Origin: Theropithecus gelada
Lineage: Eukaryota > Chordata > Mammalia > Primates > Cercopithecidae
Length of the DNA stretch: 64,000 nt
NCBI RefSeq assembly: GCF_003255815.1
Contig: NC_037681.1
Location: 83,147,578 to 83,211,577, forward strand
Direction: 5' to 3'
Every line of letters begins with the position of its first letter. Position 1 is the stretch's first letter. A model generated the notes under the pieces. The model worked only from the letters and a program-made list of their open reading frames with translations. It had not been told where the DNA came from and ran no database searches. Both the position numbers and the translations under genes were made by a program. Below, in pieces: positions 1 to 11,537 of this stretch.

Positions 1-1425
1 GTGCATATAATTTTAATATCAAATATTCTTTTCTTTTAGGCTATAATATTGAGCAATGTAGCTAATATGTTTTGAATTAGAATATAAATAACTCAAGATT
101 AGGAACTAAAAACCTTTAAAAATGAATCAATAATATCACTTTCCTACCAGCCAAATATAGTGCTATTAGAGTTCTGAAAAATTAAAGACAAAGCCATTCT
201 TGGTTGATTATTGTTTTTAAAAGTCTACATTTTTAATGTAGCTGAGTGCTAAACACTTAGGTCTGTGGAACAGTAAATACATTGTGATCGTACACTTTAC
301 TAGATTAAAAAGCTCTTTTCAGACAAGAATGTTCAGCTGTGGAATATGTTTAGATAAAGCATGTTGATAAAATAAATTTCAAAATGTCTTTGGCTTTTCA
401 TAGAATATATGTTCCATGCTGTCCTGCGATTTGTATCTTGTTTTCAGGAGTTCCAGCCTGTCTTGACTTGGGTTAAGATGATGACACACTGATGCCTAGC
501 CTCACTTTCAGAAAGATGTAAATCTGTCAGAATACATTTAAATGTTGAGGTTAAACTTACATTTAAACACATTTTTCTAGGGCTTGAATATTTTTAAGTG
601 CTTAAACATTGGTGAAAAAAGATTTTTAGAATGATTCTTAGAATGGCCTCATAACTATTTAGTTTTGCTTTTTGATTTAAAACCCCCAAATTAACAGTCT
701 CTTAAAACTAGAATAAAGATGTATACCCATAACAAGTTGGTGTTAATTACACTTACAAAATACAGCAGTTCAGTCTTCTGATAAATCATTTCTATGACCA
801 AAATCTAACATATTACATGCTAAACAATTTGCAGGGTAAACTCTTCTGTTTGCCGCTTTGTTTTCTGCCTCCATGCCTATTTTGCTATGCAAAAGCTTTA
901 TGTCAATTTACTTTTTGAGCCGTTTAAGACCAAACCAAATTATTCCTTCAGCACATTTTAAACAATCCCTTAAAGACCTCTTTTTCTTGGCTATGTTTCC
1001 AATCTTGGCTTATCACTATAATATTTCATGCTCCATGCTTCTGAAAAAATTCAATATTCAAGAACAAAGTAATCCAGAGCTTTACTTCATTTCAGTCTTT
1101 TTATGTCCTAGGGCTGTCCCAACTCAATGACCCAGTTTTTATTGTGTCACATCTCACTGTCTGTTGCTGACTGCGACCAGCTTGCCTAATCCTTTTCCCG
1201 TCCCTTATCAGTTTTCCCTTAATTCAAAAATCTTTTTTTTTTTTTATTCTTTCCAGTTCTCCTTTCACAGCTTTTAGATTTTTTTTTTCTTTCTCTTGAG
1301 ACTCAGTGTTCCTGTGGTAACTACTCAGAAATACAAAGACAAATGGGTAACTAAAGTCCACAAATCTGTCCTTGTCAAAATTTTCATTGTACTATTTTTA
1401 GAATTGCGCGTGGTGAATAGTAGAA
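1..1425. other. AT-rich non-coding DNA, nothing recognised
   Basis: No gene, RNA or recognisable repeat consensus was seen. The open frame at 858-1130 has no family features, and its codon make-up looks like random AT-rich sequence. Confidence 0.5.
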
Positions 1426-1429
1426 AGTG

Positions 1430-1800
1430 GATGTTATAATTTGGCAATATGCCCTTAAAAATGTCCATACTCTAGGACCCAGCAATTTCACTTCCAGGAA
1501 TCTGGCTTATTAATTAAAAGGAATCATCTAAGAGATGGAAAAAGCTATATGCATGAGCTGTTCATTACAATGTTATGTATAAAAGAAAAAGGAAATAACA
1601 CAAATATCTAATGATAGGAGAGAAGTTAAATAAATTATGGCCCATCTACTTGATGAAATAACACACAATCATTTAAGATGATGATTGTGTCACTATGTAG
1701 AAACATGGGTAAACACTTTCAGTGTTTTCAGAAAAGCAGGGTGCACAACTGTAAGTGCTTATGATCACAATTGTGTTTTTAAAAAACTATTTGCAAAGTA
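1430..1800 (+). repeat. Old L1M 3'-region fragment
   Basis: It carries the familiar L1 text 'cagcaatttcacttccagg' followed by an 'aaataaattatggcccat' block, heavily diverged. It corresponds to the end of ORF2 in the plus orientation. Confidence 0.65.
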
Positions 1801-1900
1801 AAAACATCAAAGAAACATGACATTTGTGAATAGTTGTTATTTTAAGGTGGTGGAATTATAGATGTTTTTTCTTTACTCTCAAAATCTTGTGATCCTTTCG

Positions 1901-2200
1901 ATCTTTTTTTTTTTTTTTTGAGATGGAGTCTCACTCTGTCACCCAGGCTGGAGTACAGTGGCGGGATCTCAGCTCGCTGCAAGCTCCGCCTCCTGAGTTC
2001 AGGCCATTCTCCTGCCTCAGCCTCTGGAGCAGCTGGGACTACAGACACCTGCCACCATACCCGGCTAATTTTTTGTATTTTTAGTAGAGACGGGGTTTCA
2101 CCGTGTTAGCCAGGATGGCCTCAATCTCCTGACCTTGTGATTTGCCCGCCTCGGCCTCCCAAAGTGCTGGGATTACAGGCGTGAGCCACTGCGCCCGACC
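1901..2200 (-). mobile_element. AluY-type element
   Basis: The poly-T head at 1904-1919 and both Alu arms are complete in reverse orientation, ending at the 5' end of the element near 2200. 'gcgggatctcagctc' at the right-arm position is the reverse complement of the Old World monkey-type variant. Confidence 0.9.
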
Positions 2201-2310
2201 GAGTTTTTAAAAACTATAATCTTAATTCAAGTAAATGAATCATTAGGTAGGTTATGTCAAATAAAACTTAGATTAGATAGAGCTCTATTTAAGTCTAATA
2301 ATAATCTAAT

Positions 2311-2606
2311 GGCTGGGTGTGGTGGCTCACACCTGTAATCCCAGCACCTTGGGAGGCTGAGGCGGAATGATTGCTTGAGGCTAGGAGTTCACGACCAGCC
2401 TAGGCAACATAGGGAGACCTCAGCTCTACATTTTTTTTTTTTAATTAGCGGGGGATGGTGGCCTGTGCCTGTAGTCCTAGCTACTTGGATGGCTGAGGTG
2501 AGATCACTTGTGCCTAGGAGTTGGAGGCTGCAGTGAGCTATGACTGTGCCACTGCACTCCAGCCTGGGTGACAGAGCAAGACCCTGTCTCTAAAAGACAA
2601 CAACAA
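2311..2606 (+). mobile_element. AluJ element with target-site duplication
   Basis: A diverged dimeric Alu with an A/T-rich middle linker and a short tail. The flanks carry an exact 14-bp duplication, aataataatctaat, at 2297-2310 and 2607-2620. Confidence 0.92.
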
Positions 2607-2794
2607 AATAATAATCTAATAACTGTGGGTGTGGGGGAGATAAGAAAGGCAATATTTCATTTTGTTTACCCTTATAGGTCATCTCTGAAAAGACGAATTA
2701 GAAAAAAAACCCTCCTAATATCTGTTTTAAAATACAAAATTATCTTTAAAACACTATAGTAGGTTCTATTCAAGTTTATTTTATTGCCACTGAC

Positions 2795-3420
2795 TTTATC
2801 CAGGCCAGCTTGTTCTCATCTAACTTACTTAATCACATTCCTCCTGGTATCTCTGCCTCTGGTCCAACCCTTTCAATCCATTTTTCACATTGTCTTCAAA
2901 GAGATCTTTCTGAAACCTAATTCTGTTTGTGATACTCCACTGTTTAAACCGTTCAGGGATTCAGAATAGAGTTCTGAAAAATCAAAGACAGAATATATTC
3001 AAAGCTTTACCCAGGCTTCCTAGCACCTTCCAAGCTTCTCTGCCTTATTCTGTACCATTTCTTCTCATGCACCCTTTCCACTAGCCTCAACAAACTAGTT
3101 GTAGCAGTTGAAACAGACCTCACAGTCACTATTTTTTGTTTCTTAACACTGAACTTAATATGCTCTCATTCTTTAAATCTCAAGTGTCACTTTCTTTGGG
3201 AAGCCTTTCCAGATTCGTCATTCATTTAGATGTCTCTTCTCTGTAATCCTATAGGGCCCCACCACCCTGTGCTATCACTGATTTGCTTATCTGCCTTTAC
3301 TACCAGACAGTGGACTTCTTGTTTGCATAGACAAGTGGGATTGAGTGTGTATTCATTTAACCTGAATACCGCCTATCCCCTCTCAGACAATGTGGAGCAT
3401 GGTGAATACTAAATGGTGTT
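2795..3420 (+). repeat. L2 LINE fragment
   Basis: The order of blocks resembles L2 3' sequence: the 'tgatactccactgtttaaacc' region, 'ccttccaagc..ctctgcc', then 'gggaagcctttccaga'. It is strongly diverged and its boundaries are approximate. Confidence 0.55.
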
Positions 3421-3731
3421 GGTGTAGGGCTAATGTGCTAATCCTGGGATACTAAGTGCTAGGAACACAGAGGGAAGATGCACTGGAAGCCAAGGGCCTG
3501 TTACTGGTCAGGTACTTAGCAGGTAGAAACTCATTCAATGCATTTCCCTGATAAAGTTATGCTTTTTTTACTTTGTCTTAAGGTTGTACAAATGTTTTAC
3601 CTCCCACATCATATCCCTGAGAACTAGGAGCTTGTCTTGTCTATGAACCTTTGACTATTCCTTATATATACTAGTCATTCAAGTGTATGTTAAAGTAATA
3701 CATTTTGATGTTTTAAAATAATTTTGATTTA

Positions 3732-4049
3732 GGTTAGGCTTGGTAGCTCACGCCTGTAATCCCAGCACTTTGGGAGGCCGAGGCAGATGGATCACTTGAG
3801 GTCAGGAATTCAAAACCAGCCTGACCAACATGGTAAAACCCTGTCTCTACTAAAAATACAAAAAAATTAGCCAGGCATGGTGGCAGGTGCCTGTAATCCC
3901 AGCTACTCAGGAGGCTGAGGCAGGAGGATCACTTGAACCCAGGAGGCAGAGGTTGCAGTGAGCCAAGATCGTGCCACTGCACTCCAGCCTGGGTGACAGA
4001 GCAAAACTCCATCTCAAAAAAAAAAAAAGAAGAAGAAATAAATAAAAAT
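3732..4049 (+). mobile_element. AluS-type element with 17-bp TSD
   Basis: A full dimeric Alu with an A-rich tail grading into aataaataaaaat. An exact duplication, aaaataattttgattta, lies at 3715-3731 and 4050-4066. Confidence 0.93.
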
Positions 4050-4069
4050 AAAATAATTTTGATTTATAG

Positions 4070-5535
4070 AAAAAATATGTAAAGGACAAAATATTTGTGA
4101 AGTTCAACATTTTAAACAAAAATTTTCAGAAGTGTTGTAAAGAGAGAAGGATAAAATATAAATTAAGGATGGATAAACATATTCAGATAAAATTAAAGAC
4201 TACCTAACCCCCAAATGTGCTGACATGTAAATATCTTCTCTACCTTGATTTTCACATACTTATATAGGGAACCAGGTATACTCCAATAGAAAATATTGGT
4301 TCAGCCTGACCCAAAAAGTCATGGTTTTACTGTTCAGATGGAAAACAAACAAATGACTTGGTCATGGTTTCAATTTACTATCTTTTTTTTCCCCCACTGT
4401 TACTATATCTGCATTTTAAACAATATGTTTATTACAGCAAAATTACTTGGAAATTTTGATAAATCAATTTTCTCAAATTTTTTACAGTTAAAAAATTTTT
4501 TTATGATTATGACTGACATTTTGTTATTAATCTCTTAAAGTTTAAATGTACCAGAAGTTCTGCTATTTAAAATAAAACTCTGGAAACAATCTTGAAATAG
4601 AAATGTCTCCATCATCCCCTAATTTATCTGCTTTGTAGATTTAATTTTATTTTATATTTTCTTATAGAATCACCTACCTATACCTACCCAGATACCTACC
4701 TAGTCCTATCTGGGAAACAAATGCAAATGAATATGTTTTAGAAAACTATTCAAACAGAATTCTATTTTAAATTCCAAATTATTAAGAGTATAACTAGTGA
4801 CTACTTTGGCATGAGAAAGATTAACTAGCCACTGCATGGAGGGAGAAATATTTGGCTGAACTTTATATATAATCATAAAGAGCAGAAATAATAAAATTAG
4901 CATAGTTTGGTCAGGAAGAATCAAGAATGAGTGGGAACTAAAGACATTTTTTGAAGTTCAGCAAAACAAGAATGAATAAGGCAAAACCTGGGAATCCAAA
5001 GTATGAATTGTAGAAAAAGAAACTTGAAAAGAGCAATGTTTAATGCAGCTACAACTGTCTCTCAGTGAAATACATTATGAAGGCCCATTTCCCTATAGAA
5101 AAAAAGAAAACCTGTAATGAACATATCATATCCTTTAAGACAGTCCAACAGTCACTTAAATATAATGTTCGGATAATCCAAGCAACTTTGTTCTTAACCA
5201 AATCTCCTAAAATAGATTTCTCCTATTAGCAAGGGAGCATGCTCATTCAGGATCATGAGTATAGCCCCTTTGGCCATCTTAGCTCTCATATGTATTAAGA
5301 GGCGCTCTGGTTTCCAAATCAAGCCTCATGTGAATTTAATGTTTATGAAGCAGTTCTTTGGTGACCGATAACCTAGTAGATGAGATCACAAGTGCTAATT
5401 TAAAACGCCTACTACAGTGCCCACTACATAGAAAGCTCTCTAGGATTTGTTTTCCTTCCTTCCCTTGCAACTCTGTAATAAAAAACACAAATCTATAGCC
5501 CAAAAGAATTGCACAAGACAAGGATGATCTGTTGT
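4070..5535. other. AT-rich non-coding DNA downstream of TMEM17
   Basis: No gene or clear repeat recognised. A short itacctac-type array (tacctacctatacctaccc) occurs around 4671-4700. Confidence 0.4.
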
Positions 5536-5539
5536 TGAT

Positions 5540-6511
5540 ACCTTAAATATTTAATAATTTATTGTAAAAGCATTTTATATACCACCATTACAAATACTGA
5601 ATATGGTTTTATGAAAGTTATAATTTTATAACAAAAATATTTCCTAAATACCAAGGCAATCCACCTGTTTTCTTCTTAATCTCAGTATAACAGCTAATAT
5701 TAGGGTTAGAATTTAACCCTAGCAGACATGAAAATTTGGTCTCTTGGTTTATTTTTTATTTATTTATTTTTTTGAGAGAGAGTCTCGCTCTGCTGCCCAG
5801 GCTAGAGTGCAGTGGCTTGATCTTGGCTCACTGCAAGCTCCGCCTCCCGGGTTCACGCCATTCTCCTGCCTTAGCCTCCCAAGTAGCTGGGACTACAGGT
5901 GCCCGCCACCACACCTGGCTAATTTTTTTTTTTGTATTTTTAGTAGAGACGGGGTTTCACCGTGTTAGCCAGGATGGTCTCGATCTCCTGACCTCGTGAT
6001 CCACCCCCCCTTGGCCTCCCAAAGTGCTGGGATTACAGGTGTGAGTCACCGCGCCTGGCGGGTCTCTTGGTTTATAAATATAGTCAGATACATAGGAACA
6101 TTGGCTGGCATTTCCATGTCAAGAAACATGGTCATATGTACAGCCAAGACACGGACAACCAACAAGTTTTAAAGAAATGGACACATCTCTAGTTACAGAT
6201 TCTAACCAGAATTACTACAGGAGAGCTGGCAAATGACAACCACCAATACATACATTTCTACACTCCTGAAAAAGACAACATCAAAAAACATTAAGAAATT
6301 TGGCATCAGGTGGACAACATCTAGGTTTTGGGGCTAATATACTGATTCATACATTGTACAAAGTTTCATCATTGCCCCCAACCTTGGAATTTCAGAGTGA
6401 GAGTGTATACAAAACAATTGCTTTGTCCCTTTTCTCATATTAGAGCTCTGATATTTTCCTAACTCTTACAGTCTTCTAGAATGATCTGTCAGATTTTCAC
6501 TCAACACTGGG
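5540..6511 (-). other. TMEM17: Probable TMEM17 3' UTR with a sense Alu inside
   Basis: This is the sequence after the TMEM17 stop in transcript direction. A canonical AATAAA lies at 5563-5558, giving a 3' UTR of roughly 0.95 kb. A sense Alu (5752-6060) sits in the middle, and its A-tail supplies four further AATAAA hexamers between 5768 and 5748. The true cleavage site cannot be told from sequence alone. Confidence 0.5.
5752..6060 (-). mobile_element. AluY-type element in the TMEM17 3' UTR region
   Basis: A full-length Alu in sense with TMEM17, bounded by the exact 14-bp duplication ggtctcttggttta at 5738-5751 and 6061-6074. Its A-tail reads AATAAA repeatedly on the minus strand. Confidence 0.93.
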
Positions 6512-6790
6512 TCAGATCTCTTCTATACATGACCTCATCCTTCTCATGTCTCCTCTGTTTGCAGAGAGCCGGTCAAAGTCTTGGAGGTGGAAACGAACTG
6601 CCAACTGATTAACCATTTTCCTTAAGGTAAGAAACGCTGCAACAACTTGGAAAGCAAGGAAGAGAGTGAAGATGATATGTATCGCTTTTTCCAAGGGCAG
6701 ATTTGTTAGGCCTTCATTAAAGAGCAAGAAAAGAATTAAAGGTAACTGCAATAGAAGGCTCAAAAGCCAAAAGCCAGCCAACTCAGGAAC
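6512..6790 (-). CDS. TMEM17: TMEM17 coding exon 4 with stop
   Basis: The acceptor ends ATTGCAG just before GTTCCTGAG (Val-Pro-Glu). An open frame continues upstream to an ATG at 6802, but those bases are intron, so that ATG is not a start. The exon encodes residues 107-198, including the third and fourth membrane segments and the basic tail with RGDMRRMR, and stops with TGA at 6514-6512. Confidence 0.96.
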   Translation of the reverse strand, partial: VPELAGFWLLSLLLQLPLILFLLFNEGLTNLPLEKAIHIIFTLFLAFQVVAAFLTLRKMVNQLAVRFHLQDFDRLSANRGDMRRMRSCIEEI

Positions 6791-9700
6791 CTGCAATGAC
6801 ACATATCAAGAGTAATAAAAATCAGTAAAATATAGTTTTTGTTTATACAGATAAGTACTTATCACTACTGTGAACCTACATTATGGGCTCTGTGAGTGAT
6901 TCCGAAGGAGGATGACATGGTCCTTGTCCTCAGAGAACTTACAGTCTAGATGAGAAAACTAATTTATGTAAAACAATCCTAGAATACTACACTTTAGTGA
7001 ACAATTAAGGGCAATATTTAGAAGTACAGACTAAATGCTACAAGAAATAAGAGAGTGATTAGGGTAGGTGAAAGAAAGACCTCAGGGATGTAGGCTTTTA
7101 AAGTTGTGGAGGAGGAAGAGGCAAAAAGGTAAGTAAGCAAACACGTGAAACTAGCATGATTGGGAATCAGCACATCAGCCTGGAATGAATGGCTGAGTGA
7201 GAAAACAGCAAAACCTACAGTAAGACAGGCTGGGTGGGGCCTTATTATGAAGGGCCTAGAAAACCACAGGAATCTTTAGGCATTATCCCTACACTCTGGT
7301 AACCATAAATGCTTAGGTAGCCTGATGATGCAGAAAACATGGGCCTGGCGTAGGAAACGAATTCATAATTTTCCCCCATTTTCTTATTCAGGATCCAAAT
7401 ACACATGTTTAAGTAACCATGTATTTTCAAGACTGATGAGAAGAGGGAAAATATCAATTTTAAGTGTTTACCACATTCATATGCTTTACATAAATCATTT
7501 CACTTAATCACAACAAACCTGTGAAGTAAATATTATTTTCCTCATTTTATATATGAGGAAACCAGGGCTCAAGAGATTAAGCAAACAGACCACAGTGACA
7601 GAAGTGGTAAAGCTGGAGTCAGGCTTTAAATTCAGGCCTGTGCTCTTTCTGCCACACCTCACTGCCTTTTACTTGTTATGAAAACTGATTTCATTTATAT
7701 CTATCACTGAGAGAAAGGAAAAAAGAGCTTACCTTTTCCTGTAGGTTACCCATGTAGCCCAGATACAACCGGATGGCTTCAATTAAGGTTATTAGGATGA
7801 TAACAGTGATCACAATGAATTTGTAGTAATCAGGCAAGACTGAATACTAAAAGAAAGGCCAAAACATGTTTGTAAAATCGCACGTATAGTAACACTGATT
7901 TGAGATAGAAAAAAATTATTAAGAACTTTAATTTTATTGACACTCTAACAACGTCAGGGCAGCAAAAGTATTAAAGCTTAGATTTACCTTCATGTGAAGC
8001 ATCATAATGCTGCTCACCCACCACAGTGGGAAATAGTAGGTATTAAAATAAAGTGACATCTGCAATGCCAAACTGGAGACCATTTCATTTTCTACAGAAG
8101 GAATAGAAAAGGAATAAATTATGAAACTTGGTCTATGCCCTATATATATATATATATCCTATCCCCTAGAATTAATAACTATAATATTGGCTCAGTAAAA
8201 CACCAAATTTTAAGCCTATTTATAATCATTGACAGTAAAAGGAATATTCATCCTAATACCAGTTAGGTCAAATATTGGCTATTTGGGGGTATGCTTCATA
8301 TTTTTCAATTATTTTACCATTTTGCCATTACAGTCTTCTGACTTTTTTCATATACTACTGGTACAGATTTAATGTAGAATATCAATATAAATCCTATTCA
8401 ACAGATAATTATCGTTGCCTCCTTTGTAGAATTCTATGTAAATAGCATATAAAATTAATGCATAAAATAAATAAAAATGAATCTCACATATAAACTAATC
8501 TCATACAAAAATGGATTACCAAGATTATATAATTAGACACATCTTTCTTTTCAGCATACCCTAATCTTAGCCATTCTTTAAAGTCCAATTCAGCGTCGTC
8601 TTTTCCATCAATACTTCCTTCATCAGTTCCCCCACCCCAGCAGAAATACCTTTCCCTTCAGGTACTTATCACTCTAAACTGTCAATAAGAAGTGCTAGCA
8701 AAGAACCACATTCCCCTCCCCGAAAAACAGTCTGGTGTACTGAACAGATCACGGGCTTCAGAGTTCAAGCAAACCCGAGCTCCCCAAACCTCTGTGACCC
8801 TGGATGTCAGACTTGATATAAATTATTTAAGTTCTTTGAGCTTCTATTTCTTCATCTGTAAAATAGTGAAATTAAAACTTCCTTACAGGCTGCTTGTGAG
8901 AATTAGAGCCAATATGAATTATTTCTTCCTAGCACTGTGCTGGGTACACTTAGTAGGCACTCAACAAATATTAGTCCCCTTTCCTTCTTCTCTTCTATTT
9001 ATCTACTTATCTGCAAGCACACACCATGTCCCACCCTAATTTGAGACCCTCATAGAATCTAGCATCTTGCTTTATATGCAGTGAATATCAAATACACATA
9101 AGAATGAATTAATGTAAGCATACTGTCATAAGGACATTACTAGTATAGCCATTTGTGATACATGAGTTCCATTTACCTAAGGTTGATTCCATAACACTTT
9201 GTGCTTTTATGTAAGACAGAAGGGTCCTAAATTAAGAATTTGATTTTTAAAATTGAACCCTACAAAATACATCCTAAATTTGACAAAATACATCCTAAAT
9301 TCTTAAGAGCGGACACATATATTGAAATCAGTTGTTCTACACGTAAGATTTTAAAGGTCCTAAAATAAATGTCTTAAGAACATTATTTTCTCCTTTTCTC
9401 CATAGTTGAGTGTTTTTATCTGTCATTTAATAATTTTAAAATATAAGAAACAGTCATGGTCTCTCACAGCAAAATAGTTTCTTTTAGCTCCAAAAATATG
9501 CCTGATTATTATGATCTACTTTTGCTTGCAACTGCTTATTAAATTACCACTGATAAATGAATGAATTCTTAAAATCTGTTAAATCTGAAGACAACTCACC
9601 AGCCTAGGATCTTTCTGATAGCAACAGCACAATGCTGTGGACATGGTAATTACATAAATTTGTTATTACAGTACAAATAATCAAACCTACTTCTGATCCA

Positions 9701-11456
9701 CAAAGAACAAAATACGGGAAAGAATAATAAATTGGGCAAGCAGAACATTTCAGTACCTTTGAGAAGAAACTGTAGTCAAATTTTGCAAAGAACGGTTTTT
9801 ATGTTAGAAGTATTGTGTGTTAACATCTTAAAGGTTATGCTATGTCCATATTTCAGCAGATCAAACTTATAATCATGGAAATGAAAATCAAATTAATATG
9901 TAAATGAACCTTAAAAGCATAAGATATACATTTACTGAATTTTGCCAAAGTTCAAGTTGAGTTCTATAAATGGAATTTAAATTAAAACATACAATATAAA
10001 TCAGGGATAGGTAAACAACTGGTCAGCTGCCTAAACGTTTTTGTACAGTCAATGAGCTAAAAATGTTTTTTCACCTTTAAATGGTTAAAAAAGTAATATT
10101 TTTTTCATACGTGAAATCCATATGAAATACAAATTTCAATATCCTTAAAGTTTTACTGGAACACAGCCATGCCTATTCAATAACTATTGTCAGTGGCTGC
10201 CGTGGAGACCATATGGCCTACAAAGCCTAAAGTACTTACTATCTGGCCCTTTTCAGAAAACGTCTTTTTACCTTGTATTATCAGACGTTAGTGCTCATTA
10301 AGCCTCATCCTTGGAACCAGAAACGTGAAACCTAATTTTTTCACATTTTTCTCTGTACATCCTAAATCATAAAGGCCTACATTTGGGGAATAGGCAAGTG
10401 ATCAAGACGACAAAATGCAGCTTTGGGGACTGCCTTTACTTTTCTCTGTCCCTTTTAAAAATTCGGTAAAACCAAGCAGTGGAAAAGATTTATATTTCCC
10501 AGCAGACTTGAATGATGGAAACCACACGGGTTTGGTTGACAGTGTGTTGTCTACCATCATGATGTAGGAGGAGGAACCTGTTCTGGAGGAAACTGCGTTA
10601 TCACTTGTCATCAAGTTGAAGGATGCAGAGACATCATGGTATTTTCTTAACTTATGGTAAGAGTTACATATAGGGGAGGAGGAGGAGGAGAAGGCAGGGA
10701 AGGGGTGAGTTTTGTTCAACGTCCGGCTAGTATGGCACATGCCAGTTGGGAGTGGATGGTGGTTTGAAAGGACTCTTTAAAAAAATTTTTTTTTCCCCCT
10801 AATCTTTTCTGCCAGAAAATGGCCTTGCTTAGGAACATACTTGTTCTGCTAGGAAAAGGGAAAAGGCAAATTTGCTCCCTGGGCGGCGGGTGGGGACAGG
10901 GGAGGTGGGATTGCTTGGGCTGTTCCTCGCCATCCTGGACAGAAAAGCCGGGGCGGCGGGCGCCGCAGAGGAAAAGCAAGTTGGGCCTTCGCTCTCGCGG
11001 TGCGCGGGGGACTAGCCTGTGCAGCAAGGGCGGCTTTTATCTTTTTATTTTTGGGGTTTCCCAGGAGCAATGATGGGCCTTGCGTGGCACAGAGGTCAGC
11101 CCCACCTCAGCTGCCGGGCTTGCACGGAGCAGGCCAGGCGCTAGCGCGCGCAGACCAGGCCCAGCCCGCGGCCGGAGGCCGCCAGCGCCTCAGCTCCCCG
11201 CCCCGGCCGGCCCCTCCTCCAAGGCTCTGGCCCGCACTGCGGGGAACTGACTGAAGGCGACATCGCCATTTTAGGTACGGGCAAATTCTGGACGCTCCAA
11301 AACCCACGCCAAGCCCTCAGCAGGCCACACCCCCTGCGCCGGCCTCGGTCACTCACCGGGACCCTCACTGTACTCCGGACCGGTCCGATTGGAATCAGTG
11401 AACACAGCCCGGCTGAAGTTTCCCAGCCGCTGGCGCACCGGATCCGGCAGCTCCAT
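6512..11456 (-). CDS. TMEM17: TMEM17, ciliary transition-zone membrane protein (4 coding exons)
   Basis: Joining 11456-11357, 8091-7988, 7846-7733 and 6790-6512 on the minus strand gives 597 nt, a 198-residue protein plus a TGA stop, the length I know for mammalian TMEM17. All introns are GT-AG. The N-terminus (about 1-45) is hydrophilic. Four hydrophobic stretches follow, at about 47-67, 76-98, 112-134 and 140-163, and the C-tail is charged and ends in CIEEI. From established knowledge, TMEM17 is a small four-pass protein of the MKS/B9 complex at the ciliary transition zone. It works with TMEM231, B9D1 and B9D2 in the barrier that controls ciliary membrane composition. No frame break or premature stop is seen, so the gene looks functional. 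Compared with the human protein from memory, residue 20 is T, positions 29-30 read YS, and YSVLPD replaces YSILPD. The promoter is a CpG island. Confidence 0.97.
7440..7675 (-). repeat. MIR SINE in intron 3
   Basis: The reverse complement shows the MIR order: a 'gcctgactccagctttaccact' region, 'tttcctcatatataaaatgagg', then 'gtgattaagtgaaatgatt'. It lies inside TMEM17 intron 3. Confidence 0.75.
7733..7846 (-). CDS. TMEM17: TMEM17 coding exon 3
   Basis: The acceptor is TTTTAG and the donor GTAAGC. The 114 nt give residues 69-106 in phase 0 at both ends. They contain the second hydrophobic span (about 76-98) and end at NLQEK, which joins directly to VPELAG of the last exon. Confidence 0.95.
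7988..8091 (-). CDS. TMEM17: TMEM17 coding exon 2
   Basis: The acceptor ends CTGTAG and the donor is GTAAAT. The 104 nt complete codon 34 and run to residue 68 (ending HMK). They include the first hydrophobic segment, rich in aromatic residues (YFNTYYFPLWW). Intron 1 (8092-11356) is 3.3 kb; intron 2 (7847-7987) is only 141 bp. Confidence 0.95.
8717..8972 (+). repeat. MIR SINE in intron 1
   Basis: 'gggcttcagagttcaagc', 'tcttcatctgtaaaatag', and 'gcactgtgctgggtacac...caacaaat' occur in MIR order. It lies antisense to TMEM17 in intron 1. Confidence 0.78.
10002..10275 (+). mobile_element. Non-autonomous hAT-Charlie-type DNA transposon (MER-class)
   Basis: It starts 'cagggataggtaaac' and contains 'gttttactggaacacagcca' and 'tatggcctacaaagcctaaa...ctatctggccctttt'. 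This is the diagnostic text of an old mammalian MER-type hAT MITE. I do not assign the subfamily. It lies in TMEM17 intron 1. Confidence 0.72.
10280..10880. other. Intron 1 sequence without recognised elements
   Basis: Unique sequence containing an (agg)n-like purine run near 10675-10695. The minus-strand open frame here runs into the CpG island with no family features, so I do not call it a gene. Confidence 0.4.
11357..11456 (-). CDS. TMEM17: TMEM17 coding exon 1
   Basis: The ATG is at 11456-11454 and the peptide begins MELPDPVRQR. The exon ends in CCCG followed by the donor GTGAGT, so codon 34 (Glu) is split after its first base. It encodes the hydrophilic N-terminus, which contains an NRT sequon at residues 23-25. 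Upstream lies GC-rich 5' UTR and promoter sequence. Confidence 0.95.
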
Positions 11457-11523
11457 GCCTGGGCCTCGGTATCCCTCGCCCCCTCAGATACAGGATAGTC
11501 TGCGGGCGTTCCGAGGCTCCGTG

Positions 11524-11537
11524 GTTCTCATGGCAAC
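11524..11537. promoter_or_regulatory. RFX X-box-like motif in the TMEM17 promoter
   Basis: The sequence gttctcatggcaac matches the palindromic X-box gttgccatggcaac at 12 of 14 positions. The right half-site ggcaac is perfect; the left half has two mismatches. It lies 67 bp upstream of the ATG inside the CpG island. RFX factors drive many ciliary genes through such sites, so the placement fits TMEM17's role. Binding is inferred. Confidence 0.55.

Noticed and set aside
1842..6000. Open frames with the texts LSPRLECSG, AHCNLCLPGSS and WDYRCPPP here and throughout the window
   Set aside because: These are translations of Alu sequence and not proteins.
6791..6802. Upstream in-frame ATG extending exon 4 (MSLQ before VPELAG)
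   Set aside because: These bases are intron 3 with the acceptor ATTGCAG; the true start is in exon 1 at 11456.
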